Below are positions 1-8,657 of a stretch of DNA of 24,896 bases, in pieces. The notes below the pieces were generated by a model. The model had not been told where the DNA came from and made no database searches. It saw only the letters and a list, made by a program, of their open reading frames with translations. The stretch comes from a virus. The DNA lies in the IMG/VR virus record IMGVR_UViG_3300033153_004087, positions 1 to 24,896 of that record. The stretch is one strand, 5' to 3'. Made by a program: the position numbers and the translations under genes. The first letter of the stretch is position 1. Each line of letters starts with the position of its first letter.

Positions 1-1187
1 GCTTTTGTAGTTCTCCTCAGATTTTGAATCTATAGGGCCACCGCGAATACCTCTTGGTTTTAAGTCAATAGCTATACGCCGATCCTTCATATAACTTTCA
101 AAATCTAATAGCTCTGCATCCTTAATTGGCTTTAATATAGTAGCAAGTCCATCTGACATCTTCTCATTTGTTAAAGGGTGATGTATACCTTCTTCAACAT
201 AGAAACTAGCTATATCTGCTACACCTGCAGAGACTCTAGATAATCTATAGACATCCTTTTGATAAGGTACTACATGATTACCATAGATATTGCCCATTAA
301 ATTCTTTAGAGGTAACTTCTGATCTTGAATCTGAGCTCTTGTTTTAAGAATTCTCTCAGCAATAGTTCCTTTAGTTGCTGCTTCAGTTCTACCTTGTGAA
401 GCTTTACTTCTTTCTCTAGGAGATTGGACTAGTATATCAGAGAATACTGACTCAAGATTAGCTATACCATTCTTTAGTTCAGGGAAATCTTCCAGTCTTC
501 TATTGAACTCATTATGAAAATTAGGTGCCAATTCAGTAGCAAGCTCTGGATTAGTTAACCTCAGTCTCATATACTCAGCCCTGCCTTCTTCGCGTCTTCT
601 TAGAGTAGGTGAACCGGGGCTAGCCTGATCTTTAGATAAGTTGAATAACTCGGCATCAAAATCTGATAAGGTCCCTTTGTTGAGCCCCATCATATTAGAT
701 ACACCATGACCAACTTCATGAGCTATGGTAGTTAGATCTTCTTTGAATTTAGTTCTGATAGTTCTAGGGCCGCGCTTATGAATACCCAATACAGATTTAT
801 CTTTCTGCTCCATCTGTCCAATAGGTATCTTAAGGTCATTCTCTACTACCTTCACTGCGTCTCTAATCCTTCTTGATGTGTCTCTAACTACAGAAGGGTC
901 GGTTTCTAAATTAGTTGGCAACTCTATAAATTGTGAGAAATCACGAGGCTGAACAACTCTAGATTCCCTTTTCTTAGGTTCCTTCTTAGGTTTACTTGGC
1001 TCCGCATTTGGGTCTGTGAAGAAGTCTGAATTAGGATCCGGCTCTACGGAAATAGGTGGGGCCGTTGGCTCAGTGATAGTGGACGTATCAATGGACTGGT
1101 CAGCCGCAAGCCCCGCATCTAAATCTTCTCTCAAGGCTTGAGGTGCACCCGGCACTTCTACTTGTGCATCAGGCTGTACTGCTGCAT
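1..1187 (-). pseudogene. C-terminal part of a giant ejection protein with HExxH motif, cut off by a frameshift (partial at left edge)
   Basis: The minus-strand frame whose codons start at position 1 is open from the left edge to beyond 1187, about 395 codons without a stop. It has no convincing start of its own. It continues the protein encoded at 1158-3113: both frames read the same peptide through the 77-bp tandem repeat, so removing one copy would fuse them into one gene of more than 1030 codons. The fragment starts with a Pro/Asp/Glu-rich linker, then basic and helical sequence, and contains HEVGH (706-720) in the context TIAHEVGHG, the HExxH zinc-binding signature of metallopeptidases. 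This gene is last in the leftward structural operon, where podoviruses keep large proteins ejected with the DNA. The peptidase role is inferred from the motif only; the third zinc ligand is not identified. The gene runs off the window, so its true C-terminus is unseen. Confidence 0.75.
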
Positions 1188-1264
1188 CCCCGCATCTAAA
1201 TCTTCTCTCAAGGCTTGAGGTGCACCCGGCACTTCTACTTGTGCATCAGGCTGTACTGCTGCAT
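1111..1264. repeat. 77-bp perfect tandem duplication (two copies)
   Basis: Copy 1 is 1111-1187 and copy 2 is 1188-1264. Both start CCCCGCATCTAAATC and end GTACTGCTGCAT, and I see no mismatch between them. Because 77 is not a multiple of 3, the duplication moves the minus-strand gene from one frame to another and creates a TAG stop at 1158-1160. Both copies encode the same Gln/Asp/Val-rich linker when each is read in its own frame, showing that the duplication is recent or is an assembly error. Confidence 0.93.
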
Positions 1265-3113
1265 CAGGTTGTACATCTACATCCGCATCAGGAATATTGA
1301 AGGCTCTGTTAACTGCCTTAAAGATGATGCCTTCTTTATCCACATTAGGATCGCCGCCAGTAAGCTCATCTATCTGCTGCTCTAATTGATTCCAAGTCCC
1401 ATCATTCACAATAGAGCCAATGAATGTTTGCTGATTTGTTATATTGCGATCACGGACATAAGCTTCATTCTCTAATAGCCTATTGATTTGATCTTCAATC
1501 AGTGGCCTTATGGGATGAACCTCGCCTTGTTCTGCAGCGCCTTCTTTAGAAAGAATCTCTCTCTTGTCTATGGTTCTTTGCTGCCCAGTTATAAGCTTTT
1601 CGATAGCTGCAGCTGGATCGCTAAGTTCAGATATAGGCACACGCTCTAAGAGATGATCATCAAAGCCTGCAACCTTTTCACCTGCTGCCTTAGCCTCGTC
1701 TCTCTGCTTCTGAGCATTCACAATAAGTTGTGCTATATCTGCGGACTTACCTTGTAGAGCCTTCTGGTATGACTCTGTTTTAACTAATTGATTAATACCG
1801 GCACTAGCAGTTTCCATTGATCCTCTTGCCATACCACCGACTATAAAACCAAGAGCTGCTTGAGCACTGGTATCTGCCCATCTATCAGAGTCAGATATCA
1901 TCTCAAGGAATTCATCGAAGCCTTCCATCTCATTGCCGAAAGTCTCAACCCAAGCTTGACCTAATTCAGTAGTGGCCTCACCAATCGCTGCGCCAGTTAT
2001 GCGGCCAGCTGCTGTTGCTAATCCTTTATTAACTCCTTTAGATGCAGCAAATTGTGTAATACCTCGACCTAATCTCTGTGCTCTTTCGCCTTTTGTTAGG
2101 AAGCCAACACCCGCACGCTCTAATAGACCAGCAAAAGTACCAACAGTCATTGATCTAGCTAATTGCTCTGCCGAACTTCTAGGATCTATAATACCTTGCT
2201 CTTGTAGAATCCTCTGGGCTTTATCAGATCTTGCTGCAGAAGTAACCGCAAAGTAACTAGCGCCTAAACCCTTACCTACAACAGGCACACTCTCTAGCGT
2301 GGCAGAGGCAGCGATATCAACACCTAGTTGATTAATGGCAGTACCAATATTGACAGCACTAACATTATCTGAGAATTCTCTAATAATATTTAGCCCCTGA
2401 GCCTTTGGATCTGCCGCTATTTCCTCTTGTGCCTTAGCTCGAATATCCTCAAACTTAGCAGCAACTTCTTCATGCTCTATAGTGCGCTGTATATTAGCTT
2501 CTCTCACAGATGAGTATATATCATTTAGACTTTGTGCCGCCAATTCAGTATTGCCCCCACTTCTGCGGAGTATATTATTCATAATAGCCGGTGCAAATTG
2601 CTTCTGACCAGAAGGTAATTTCTTTATATCTTGTATATCTAATTGGCGATCTCCACGGGAAAGAGTCTCACGTATAAGATTAAGTTGCTCCTCCCCAAAA
2701 CTCTCAGGCTTTATATTCATGCCTAATGTCTTAGCTACAGTAGCGCCTAACCCTGCAAGCTCTTCCTTCATTGGAGTGAGTGGATCTCTAGTTAAGGCAC
2801 TTCCGAATACTTTTATGGCTGAGAATTTATCTACTTCTTCCTTAAGGGCTGAGTTAATTATCTCAATCTCTGAGTCGAATTCTGGCCCTCTCACTCCTGT
2901 CTCATTTAGATAATTAGCAACCTCATTCCTATAATCACCAAGAACTAATGCTTTTTGATGGACATCTAAATCTTGATATCCTTGATGAGTTGTCACCTCT
3001 TCTAATGTAGGTAGTGGAAGTGTATCCTCTTCACCTAAAGTAGCAAATTTCTCAGTCGGCCCTAAGTCTATTGGTTGATTAATCTGAAGACCAGTTAGAT
3101 CTATTTCAGCCAT
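1158..3113 (-). CDS. N-terminal part of a giant ejection (internal virion) protein, ending early through frameshift
   Basis: A 651-residue reading frame starting at ATG 3113, which overlaps the TAA of the upstream 646-residue gene (TAATG), so the two are translationally coupled. The N-terminus is acidic, followed by long helical stretches and two weakly hydrophobic Gly/Ala-rich stretches near residues 265-340 and 365-440 that could act on membranes. It lacks cysteine-rich or catalytic signatures. The last nine residues are read out of the original frame: after the LREDLDAG linker of repeat copy 2, the shift gives MQQYSLMHK and a TAG stop. The original protein continued into the HExxH region on its left. 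Length, position at the end of the virion operon and composition resemble the largest ejection proteins of podoviruses (T7 gp16-like role), but no family is recognised with certainty. Confidence 0.7.
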   Translation of the reverse strand: MAEIDLTGLQINQPIDLGPTEKFATLGEEDTLPLPTLEEVTTHQGYQDLDVHQKALVLGDYRNEVANYLNETGVRGPEFDSEIEIINSALKEEVDKFSAIKVFGSALTRDPLTPMKEELAGLGATVAKTLGMNIKPESFGEEQLNLIRETLSRGDRQLDIQDIKKLPSGQKQFAPAIMNNILRRSGGNTELAAQSLNDIYSSVREANIQRTIEHEEVAAKFEDIRAKAQEEIAADPKAQGLNIIREFSDNVSAVNIGTAINQLGVDIAASATLESVPVVGKGLGASYFAVTSAARSDKAQRILQEQGIIDPRSSAEQLARSMTVGTFAGLLERAGVGFLTKGERAQRLGRGITQFAASKGVNKGLATAAGRITGAAIGEATTELGQAWVETFGNEMEGFDEFLEMISDSDRWADTSAQAALGFIVGGMARGSMETASAGINQLVKTESYQKALQGKSADIAQLIVNAQKQRDEAKAAGEKVAGFDDHLLERVPISELSDPAAAIEKLITGQQRTIDKREILSKEGAAEQGEVHPIRPLIEDQINRLLENEAYVRDRNITNQQTFIGSIVNDGTWNQLEQQIDELTGGDPNVDKEGIIFKAVNRAFNIPDADVDVQPDAAVQPDAQVEVPGAPQALREDLDAGMQQYSLMHK

Positions 3114-5053
3114 TATTGCTGTCTCCTCTTAATGAGTTGTTCAGCAGTTGTAGGTTGTCTCTTTTCTGGTGCTGGTGGCTCAAGGGTTACAAATTCAGTT
3201 CTAGCTGTGCGTCTACCAGCGAAATCATCAACGGCATCCTCGCCATTCATCTTAGATCTCAATCCATCCATGAGCTTTCTAAACTCTCCAGGATTCCTAA
3301 GTTGCCTCATGTACCTTCTGGCTTGTTCCTCTGTAGCGGCCTTGCCGTCTGCGCTATTAGGGTCGAATTTATTTCGTGCCCACCATTTACTAGCTCGCTC
3401 AATCTTCTGGTTAATACTGTCGAGAGTAGGCTCAGCGCCTCTTTTCTTCTTATCCCTTTTCTCCCAGTTATCCTTCTCAACTTCTAGGATAGCCTGAGGG
3501 CTTTCATTTATATAGATATCTGGCTTTATATCAATATCGAACTTTCTCTTAAATCTCTTTTCCCAAACATCTTGCTTTGCACTCTTAGCTCGGTTCTCTG
3601 CTACCTGCATAACACCCGCTTGAGCAGCAGGTTTTAATGTGTGACCTCCTGTAGGATTAGGAGTAGTGAAGTCATTATCAGGTATATTAAATGAATACTC
3701 ACTTACAGCTTCTACCATAGGAATATCAGCACTTAAAGACTGCACAGCTTTACGCCTTTGAGTAGATCCTATCTGACTCTTAACACCTGCCTGTCTTAAC
3801 TGCTCTCTAGTAGCGGCCTGCTCCCTAAATCCTAAAGCTTCTCTCTTGGCCTGTCTATTACGTTTATTCATAGAGTCAGCCTGACTGAGCCATTTATCCT
3901 TTAGTGAAGTCAATCCAGATCTATTGAATATCTTCTGAACTAGAGCCTCATCAACTTTAACTAAGCCGGTGCCATCAATAACATTAATAGTCTGACTTTC
4001 ATTGTTATATCTATTTACGAATTCATTAAATCCCTTAGCATCTATATAAAATTCACCATTAGGATCAGGGTGATATTTAACACCACCTTTATCAAGTATA
4101 TCACTTATTGCAGATAACTCATATTTGATATGATCAGGATCTTTGCTTTTAAGAATACGATCCATGCCATGAGCAATAGTTAAATTCCTACCAAGAAAAT
4201 CATTGCCCTGAACTTCATCTAAATATCCTTGAGCGAACTTACCTAACTGCCCAGTCTTTAAATCAAGCATCTCACTCATACCTTGGTACATTGTATCTTC
4301 TGCAGCATACCCAATTAAGTTTCTAGTCCTAAAGTGATGTTCATAATTCTTCCTAACAGCCTCAACCTCAGCATGAGCAGCGTCCTTAATTTTCTGAGCT
4401 GAAGCGATCTCCACAGGGAATATACCATAGTCAGTTTTGATCCTTGCTGGCTTATCACCTTGGGCAGGGATATATTCATTACCTAACTCCAGCCCAATAA
4501 CTCTCTGCATTCTATTTGCTGCGGCCTTTTCTGCGGGGCTGTCTGAAGTAATAGATCGGTGTAAAGAGAATAGATAAGCATCAGTCAAAGCCAATTCCTT
4601 AGAGGCTCTAGTTCTAGTATCGATCAACTTACCTTGTATTTCATTTATACCATAACTTAGAGCGCCATCAGTTTCCAACTTCTTTGTAGCTTTAGAGATA
4701 TTCTCTTTTTGGTAGCGCATCATATTAGGTTTATTTATACTCATGATCGCATCAAGCTCTTGCTTAAAATCTGATACAACCCCCTGATCCTCTCTCTGTT
4801 GAATCCTAGCGCGCTGCTCTTGTATGCCAAGCTCACCGGCTTCTATGCGCTGTTGAGTGAGTATGTCTCTTTGCTGGAGTTGCCTATCCTGAATAGCTCT
4901 TTGGCGCTCACGCTCTCTCTGTTGCTCAACCGTAGCCAATCCTGCACCAAATCCTACACCTATATTAGACGTAGCTGCACCTGCGGCTGCTCCAGATAGG
5001 ACAGATAAAGCCGCTTTACCAAAATCAAAATCTCCACTGTCCTGAGTAGCCAT
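3113..5053 (-). CDS. Large coiled-coil internal virion (ejection) protein
   Basis: A 646-residue protein starting at ATG 5053 directly after the TAA of the upstream GNAT gene. Residues about 10-45 are Gly/Ala-rich and mildly hydrophobic (AALSVLSGAAAGAATSNIG), followed by a strongly charged Gln/Arg/Glu helix (residues 45-90) typical of coiled coil. The rest is long, hydrophilic and helical, with many Lys/Arg/Glu runs and a Pro-rich C-terminus. There is no catalytic motif. Its size and its place between two small Gln-rich internal proteins and the giant HExxH protein match the second-largest ejected protein of podoviruses (T7 gp15-like or P22 gp20-like role). This is an inference from context and composition, not from a recognised domain. 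Confidence 0.7.
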   Translation of the reverse strand: MATQDSGDFDFGKAALSVLSGAAAGAATSNIGVGFGAGLATVEQQRERERQRAIQDRQLQQRDILTQQRIEAGELGIQEQRARIQQREDQGVVSDFKQELDAIMSINKPNMMRYQKENISKATKKLETDGALSYGINEIQGKLIDTRTRASKELALTDAYLFSLHRSITSDSPAEKAAANRMQRVIGLELGNEYIPAQGDKPARIKTDYGIFPVEIASAQKIKDAAHAEVEAVRKNYEHHFRTRNLIGYAAEDTMYQGMSEMLDLKTGQLGKFAQGYLDEVQGNDFLGRNLTIAHGMDRILKSKDPDHIKYELSAISDILDKGGVKYHPDPNGEFYIDAKGFNEFVNRYNNESQTINVIDGTGLVKVDEALVQKIFNRSGLTSLKDKWLSQADSMNKRNRQAKREALGFREQAATREQLRQAGVKSQIGSTQRRKAVQSLSADIPMVEAVSEYSFNIPDNDFTTPNPTGGHTLKPAAQAGVMQVAENRAKSAKQDVWEKRFKRKFDIDIKPDIYINESPQAILEVEKDNWEKRDKKKRGAEPTLDSINQKIERASKWWARNKFDPNSADGKAATEEQARRYMRQLRNPGEFRKLMDGLRSKMNGEDAVDDFAGRRTARTEFVTLEPPAPEKRQPTTAEQLIKRRQQ

Positions 5054-5485
5054 TTACTTAATCTCCAAAATATACTTATCTTTTTTAAATCTCTTAAAGC
5101 CAGCAGCACTAACAAGAATCTTAGCCGGTTTATTATGCTCTAATATATCAGCAAAGAATCTAGTTACACCTAAGTCTTTTCTAATTTGTTCTACAGTTAA
5201 CTCTAAAGCCTCTAGAGCTATCCTTCCTCTACACTCTTTAAAGAAGTAGAAATCACCATCAAAGTCTATTGTTTCATAAACTTTTAAATCTCTTCCATGC
5301 AGACATCCAAGGACGGTATCCCCTTCCATTGCAACATATACATGGTAACTACCTGAGTTCCATAAAGTTAAAGTCTGAAATAATGTATAGTAATCTCTAT
5401 AGCCTGAGTTGTGATCAGGCGCTGTGTATATATTAGAGAAGAATACTATACCATCTTTATTCGGCTTTAATTTTATTATCTTCAT
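5054..5485 (-). CDS. GNAT-family N-acetyltransferase-like protein
   Basis: A 143-residue protein whose ATG (5485) overlaps the TAA of the preceding gene by one base (TAATG). The layout is that of a GNAT fold: a short N-terminal strand and helix region, a central beta section (YHVYVAMEGDTVLGCLHGR), then ECRGRIALEALELTVEQI, which resembles the acetyl-CoA pyrophosphate-binding loop and helix (R/Q-x-x-G-x-G/A), and a C-terminal HNKPAKILVSAAGFKRF segment like the usual GNAT N-x-x-A-x-x-x-x-x-x-x-G-F motif. The family moves an acetyl group from acetyl-CoA to an amine. The substrate is unknown. Its position inside the internal-virion-protein genes suggests that it modifies a virion protein or is carried by the same late transcript to act on the host. 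Confidence 0.65.
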   Translation of the reverse strand: MKIIKLKPNKDGIVFFSNIYTAPDHNSGYRDYYTLFQTLTLWNSGSYHVYVAMEGDTVLGCLHGRDLKVYETIDFDGDFYFFKECRGRIALEALELTVEQIRKDLGVTRFFADILEHNKPAKILVSAAGFKRFKKDKYILEIK

Positions 5486-6162
5486 TAAAATCCTGTCAAT
5501 GGGTTATTCGCTAAGAAGCTGGCTTGATTTGGGGCTAAAGAAATATTCTGCCCCGCTTGGAAGTTAGGGCCTTGTGCACCACCACCAAAAGAACTTAATA
5601 ACATACCAGCACCAGCACCGAGTGCACCACCTAATGCACCTAAGCCTTGACCACCTTGCTCTTGTTGAGGTTGAACTATAGTGGGAGTACCTGCAGTTGT
5701 AGCTTGAGGAGCTTGAGATAATAATGCGCTTACGCCAGCTTGCCTTACACCTTGCTCTTGCTGTGTAGCTCTATTGCGCTGTAGTTGAGCTTGATTAGCC
5801 TGTTGCATTGCCGCTAATCTTGCACCACTAAATGCTTGCTCTTGAGCTTGAGCACCTAACTCTTGTACTTTAGTTTGAGCTGCTTGCTGAACATCTTCAC
5901 CAAAACCTCGCTGCAATAACTGTTGAGCCAACATATTATTCTGAGGGTCTGTGCTAAACATTCCGTCAAGCCTATCAGTAAGATCGCCAAGTGTAGCAAA
6001 TTCTTTATTCAATTCAAACTTAGCTGTAGCCTGATGATATTCTTGAAGATTAGGTACAGTAAAATCCTGATAGAATTGCTCTCTAGCTTTAAGGATCTTT
6101 GTCTGCTCCTTAGATAACTCAGTTTCAATTACTTCAGTCTTTGTTTTCTTTTCTTTACCCAC
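5485..6162 (-). CDS. Gln/Gly-rich internal virion protein, paralogue 2
   Basis: A 225-residue protein overlapping the end of the upstream paralogue by 8 bases. It starts with a basic stretch, then SKEQTKILKAREQFYQDF (about residues 17-34), a helical Gln/Ala-rich middle (residues 75-145), LLSQAPQATTAG, and a Gly/Ala-rich tail that could insert in membranes. The neighbouring gene at 6155-6811 has the same order of blocks, so the pair arose by duplication. Such small Gln-rich proteins with a Gly-rich hydrophobic end sit beside the large ejection proteins in podoviruses (T7 gp14-like or P22 gp7-like role: first protein out of the virion, forming a channel in the outer membrane). The role is inferred from context and composition. 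Confidence 0.65.
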   Translation of the reverse strand: MGKEKKTKTEVIETELSKEQTKILKAREQFYQDFTVPNLQEYHQATAKFELNKEFATLGDLTDRLDGMFSTDPQNNMLAQQLLQRGFGEDVQQAAQTKVQELGAQAQEQAFSGARLAAMQQANQAQLQRNRATQQEQGVRQAGVSALLSQAPQATTAGTPTIVQPQQEQGGQGLGALGGALGAGAGMLLSSFGGGAQGPNFQAGQNISLAPNQASFLANNPLTGF

Positions 6163-6811
6163 CGAACATTCCTCCTAATCCACTACCAAGTTGGGATCCA
6201 ATGCCACCGCCAACGCCCGGCGCAATAAAACTACCAGCTAATCCACCAAGGGCACCACCAAGGGCACCACCAAACCCACCACCACCGCCTTCTTGCGTCT
6301 GAACTACCTGTTGAGGCGCAGCAGTTGTTGGTCTTGGAGCTAATGATAACAATTGACCTAAAGCACTACCTTGCATTTGTTGCTCTGATAATGCAGCTTG
6401 ATTTAAATTCTGTATTCTTTGATCTTGGGCTTGAGCCTCTTGGATTAGCGCTTGTCCAGCAGCACCCCTCAAGCTCTCTCTACGTCCAGCCTCTAACTGA
6501 GCTAATGAACTAGCCTCAATACCAGATCCTTCCAACCCTCTCTGAGCTAAGCCAATAGACATCTGCTCTCTCTGAAGATTAGCGACATCACCGATCTGCG
6601 CAGCCTGACCTCTAAATAGATCCGTGAAAGTGGGTGCTTCAAAGTCCCTACCGAGCTCTATTTGTTTAGTCTGCTCAAAGAAATTCTCTAATGCTGGTTG
6701 TCCGAAGTCCTGAAAGAACTGCTCTCTGGATCTAAGAATTTTTAATTGCTCTCTAGAAAGAGGTGTTTCAACAACCTCAGGACTAGAGCTTCCTCCTCCT
6801 GATTTACCCAT
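6155..6811 (-). CDS. Gln/Gly-rich internal virion protein, paralogue 1
   Basis: A 218-residue protein that overlaps the holin-like gene upstream by 8 bases and the paralogue downstream by 8 bases. It has a Gly/Ser start, then SREQLKILRSREQFFQDF (about residues 18-35) closely matching the paralogue, a Gln/Ala/Glu helix, LLSLAPRPTTAA, and a glycine-dominated C-terminus (GGGGGFGGALGGALGG and further repeats). The C-terminus resembles glycine-zipper membrane segments. The likely role is a small ejection protein that helps form the DNA passage through the cell envelope. Glycine-zipper and coiled-coil features are visible; the function is inferred. Confidence 0.65.
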   Translation of the reverse strand: MGKSGGGSSSPEVVETPLSREQLKILRSREQFFQDFGQPALENFFEQTKQIELGRDFEAPTFTDLFRGQAAQIGDVANLQREQMSIGLAQRGLEGSGIEASSLAQLEAGRRESLRGAAGQALIQEAQAQDQRIQNLNQAALSEQQMQGSALGQLLSLAPRPTTAAPQQVVQTQEGGGGGFGGALGGALGGLAGSFIAPGVGGGIGSQLGSGLGGMFGG

Positions 6812-7124
6812 CTTTCAATCTCTCCATTTTTTCCATAGCTTCCTTTAAGACTTCATTATTCTTATCATAAGATGCTACTACTTTATATAGAACTTCTTTA
6901 GTCTGGCCCATGTTACCACGGGTATCATTTATTAATTCTATACAGTACTTATTGGTGGCGGCAACATCCTTACTAGTATTAAGTAACTCTTCTCTACAAA
7001 AGACTTCAAGAGATGTAAACTTTTCTTCTTGGGTTTTCTTTTCCTTAGAATTCTGCCAAACAAAATAAATAACTAATGCTGTTGGTAAACCTACCGTCTT
7101 AATTAACTCAAAGAGCTCTTGCAT
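6804..7124 (-). CDS. Small membrane protein with one N-terminal helix and coiled coil, holin-like (BhlA/UviB-like) or spanin-like
   Basis: A 106-residue protein; its ATG (7124) overlaps the TAA of the nozzle gene. Residues 8-24 (IKTVGLPTALVIYFVWQ) form one transmembrane helix, followed directly by a Lys/Glu-rich region and a long hydrophilic helix to the end. This shape is seen in BhlA/UviB-type putative holins and also in i-spanins (Rz). No endolysin gene is recognised next to it, so the lysis role is uncertain. It could instead be a membrane part of the DNA-ejection apparatus, since it lies directly before the ejection proteins. Confidence 0.5.
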   Translation of the reverse strand: MQELFELIKTVGLPTALVIYFVWQNSKEKKTQEEKFTSLEVFCREELLNTSKDVAATNKYCIELINDTRGNMGQTKEVLYKVVASYDKNNEVLKEAMEKMERLKDG

Positions 7125-8647
7125 TATAGTCTCCTAGTAATGTACTCATAACTAATCCCCCTAAGAGTACCTGTCCCGGTAATCTTAACTTGTATCCGCC
7201 TACCTTCAACAAGAGGGCTAATGAATTCCCTCCTATGGTTAGACCCTTTGTGAGCAAGTATATTGCTCCATACTTCTACACCATCAGCATAGAATGTGAG
7301 ATTTAAAGCGCTATCTGAATCCGCAGCCATACGACCGAATTGTTTTAGCTTCTGCATATCTTCTGCAATAAATTCTGGCGATAGATAAGTCCATTCTAAT
7401 TCAGGGCCACCTTCAGCATTAAAATATACTGAGTCTTTTTTTCCAACTAAGATATCATCATCCTTATCATACCAGCCCCAATCAAACTTCCAGTCTAGTT
7501 TATAGATCTTAAGACCATCAACAAAATCAAAGGCGATTGTTTCTTCTTCATAGAAGAGATAATAAACTTCATTAGCGACTGTAGCGTAAAGGGCATCTTT
7601 AGGAATATTAAATAAATTCTCAGTCAGTACTGATATCTTACGCCCAGATCTATTATCATATGGCTGATAAGCACATAAACCATCATTAGAGAGCCATACA
7701 GGCATATTCTTAACTCTAGATACAGTTTGCCAATTAAGTACGCCTTGAGCATCTGGAATCTCTTCCTTAAATATATCTATCTCAGAATCGCCAGTTAATT
7801 TATAAGCTCTATTTCTAGTGAAGACCATTGTGAAAGTCTCAGTGGATATCGTGCCAGTGACCGTATCGTCAAAGGTAACAAAGCTTAGAGCTCCATACTG
7901 ATGAGGATTAGCAGGCTCTGAAAAGAAGACCTTATCATCAACCGCAAGATAAAATACACTATTTCTTTCTGTTAGGTATCTCCCTGACTCTGGTTTACCT
8001 GCCGCTGCTGCTAGATTATATTGTTCATTTAATAATATATCTGCATCAGGAGTTTCATCAGAGTATTCAAAGTCACCATTATTAGCCCAGCGCTCAAGAG
8101 TTCCTGAGAGATAATATACTGACCCTCCGTCCGCTGTTCGCCAAATCTCTAAATCAGATACATAATCTGGTATATTAGGATCAAATCCAGTTAGTACTAT
8201 ACTACCAAGATCATTACCAGTTACTGTAAACTCCGTAATATCTGTTGTGGAGAATGGGGCGCTTCTAAAGCCATCTGCAGTGACCCAAGTATAAAACCAC
8301 TTATAAGAAGTCCCATTAGGGAATCTACCACCCGGGATACCCTGAGCAGCAGTAGCTTTATTTGTAGGAGTCTCAACACCAAGATAACCTAAGCTAGAAT
8401 CAAGCTCACCAGTTATATTATCTGACCAATAATATACACCGCCATATTTAACTACAGACCTTGTGCCTGTCTGATAAATTAAACCGGGATCTGGTATATC
8501 TAAAACAGCTGGTGAATTAGCACTAGATATAGAGCCGTTCTGAATTTTACAATTACGTAAATCTTTTGCAAAGTTAGGCTGAAGTAGGTGAGAGTCAATT
8601 ACATTATTGATCCCGCCATTGAATAAAACTGTGCTAATTTCTGGCAT
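7124..8647 (-). CDS. Tail nozzle / hub protein, P22 gp10- or T7 gp12-like
   Basis: A 507-residue, beta-rich, acidic protein. It opens with LFNGGINNVIDSHLLQPNFA and repeats short blade-like units with Trp/Tyr (GGVYYWSDN, SYKWFYTWVTADGF, LEIWRTADGGSVYYLSG, MPVWLSNDGLCAY, DWGWYDKDDD), as expected of a beta-propeller. This matches the nozzle proteins of podovirus tails (P22 gp10 'packaged DNA stabilisation' protein, T7 gp12 tail tubular protein B), which close the tail tip and connect to the needle or fibres. Gene order after adaptor and fibres supports it. It starts 10 bases after the upstream fibre gene in the same operon. The exact family was not checked against profiles. Confidence 0.65.
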   Translation of the reverse strand: MPEISTVLFNGGINNVIDSHLLQPNFAKDLRNCKIQNGSISSANSPAVLDIPDPGLIYQTGTRSVVKYGGVYYWSDNITGELDSSLGYLGVETPTNKATAAQGIPGGRFPNGTSYKWFYTWVTADGFRSAPFSTTDITEFTVTGNDLGSIVLTGFDPNIPDYVSDLEIWRTADGGSVYYLSGTLERWANNGDFEYSDETPDADILLNEQYNLAAAAGKPESGRYLTERNSVFYLAVDDKVFFSEPANPHQYGALSFVTFDDTVTGTISTETFTMVFTRNRAYKLTGDSEIDIFKEEIPDAQGVLNWQTVSRVKNMPVWLSNDGLCAYQPYDNRSGRKISVLTENLFNIPKDALYATVANEVYYLFYEEETIAFDFVDGLKIYKLDWKFDWGWYDKDDDILVGKKDSVYFNAEGGPELEWTYLSPEFIAEDMQKLKQFGRMAADSDSALNLTFYADGVEVWSNILAHKGSNHRREFISPLVEGRRIQVKITGTGTLRGISYEYITRRL

Positions 8648-8657
8648 AATTCAAACC

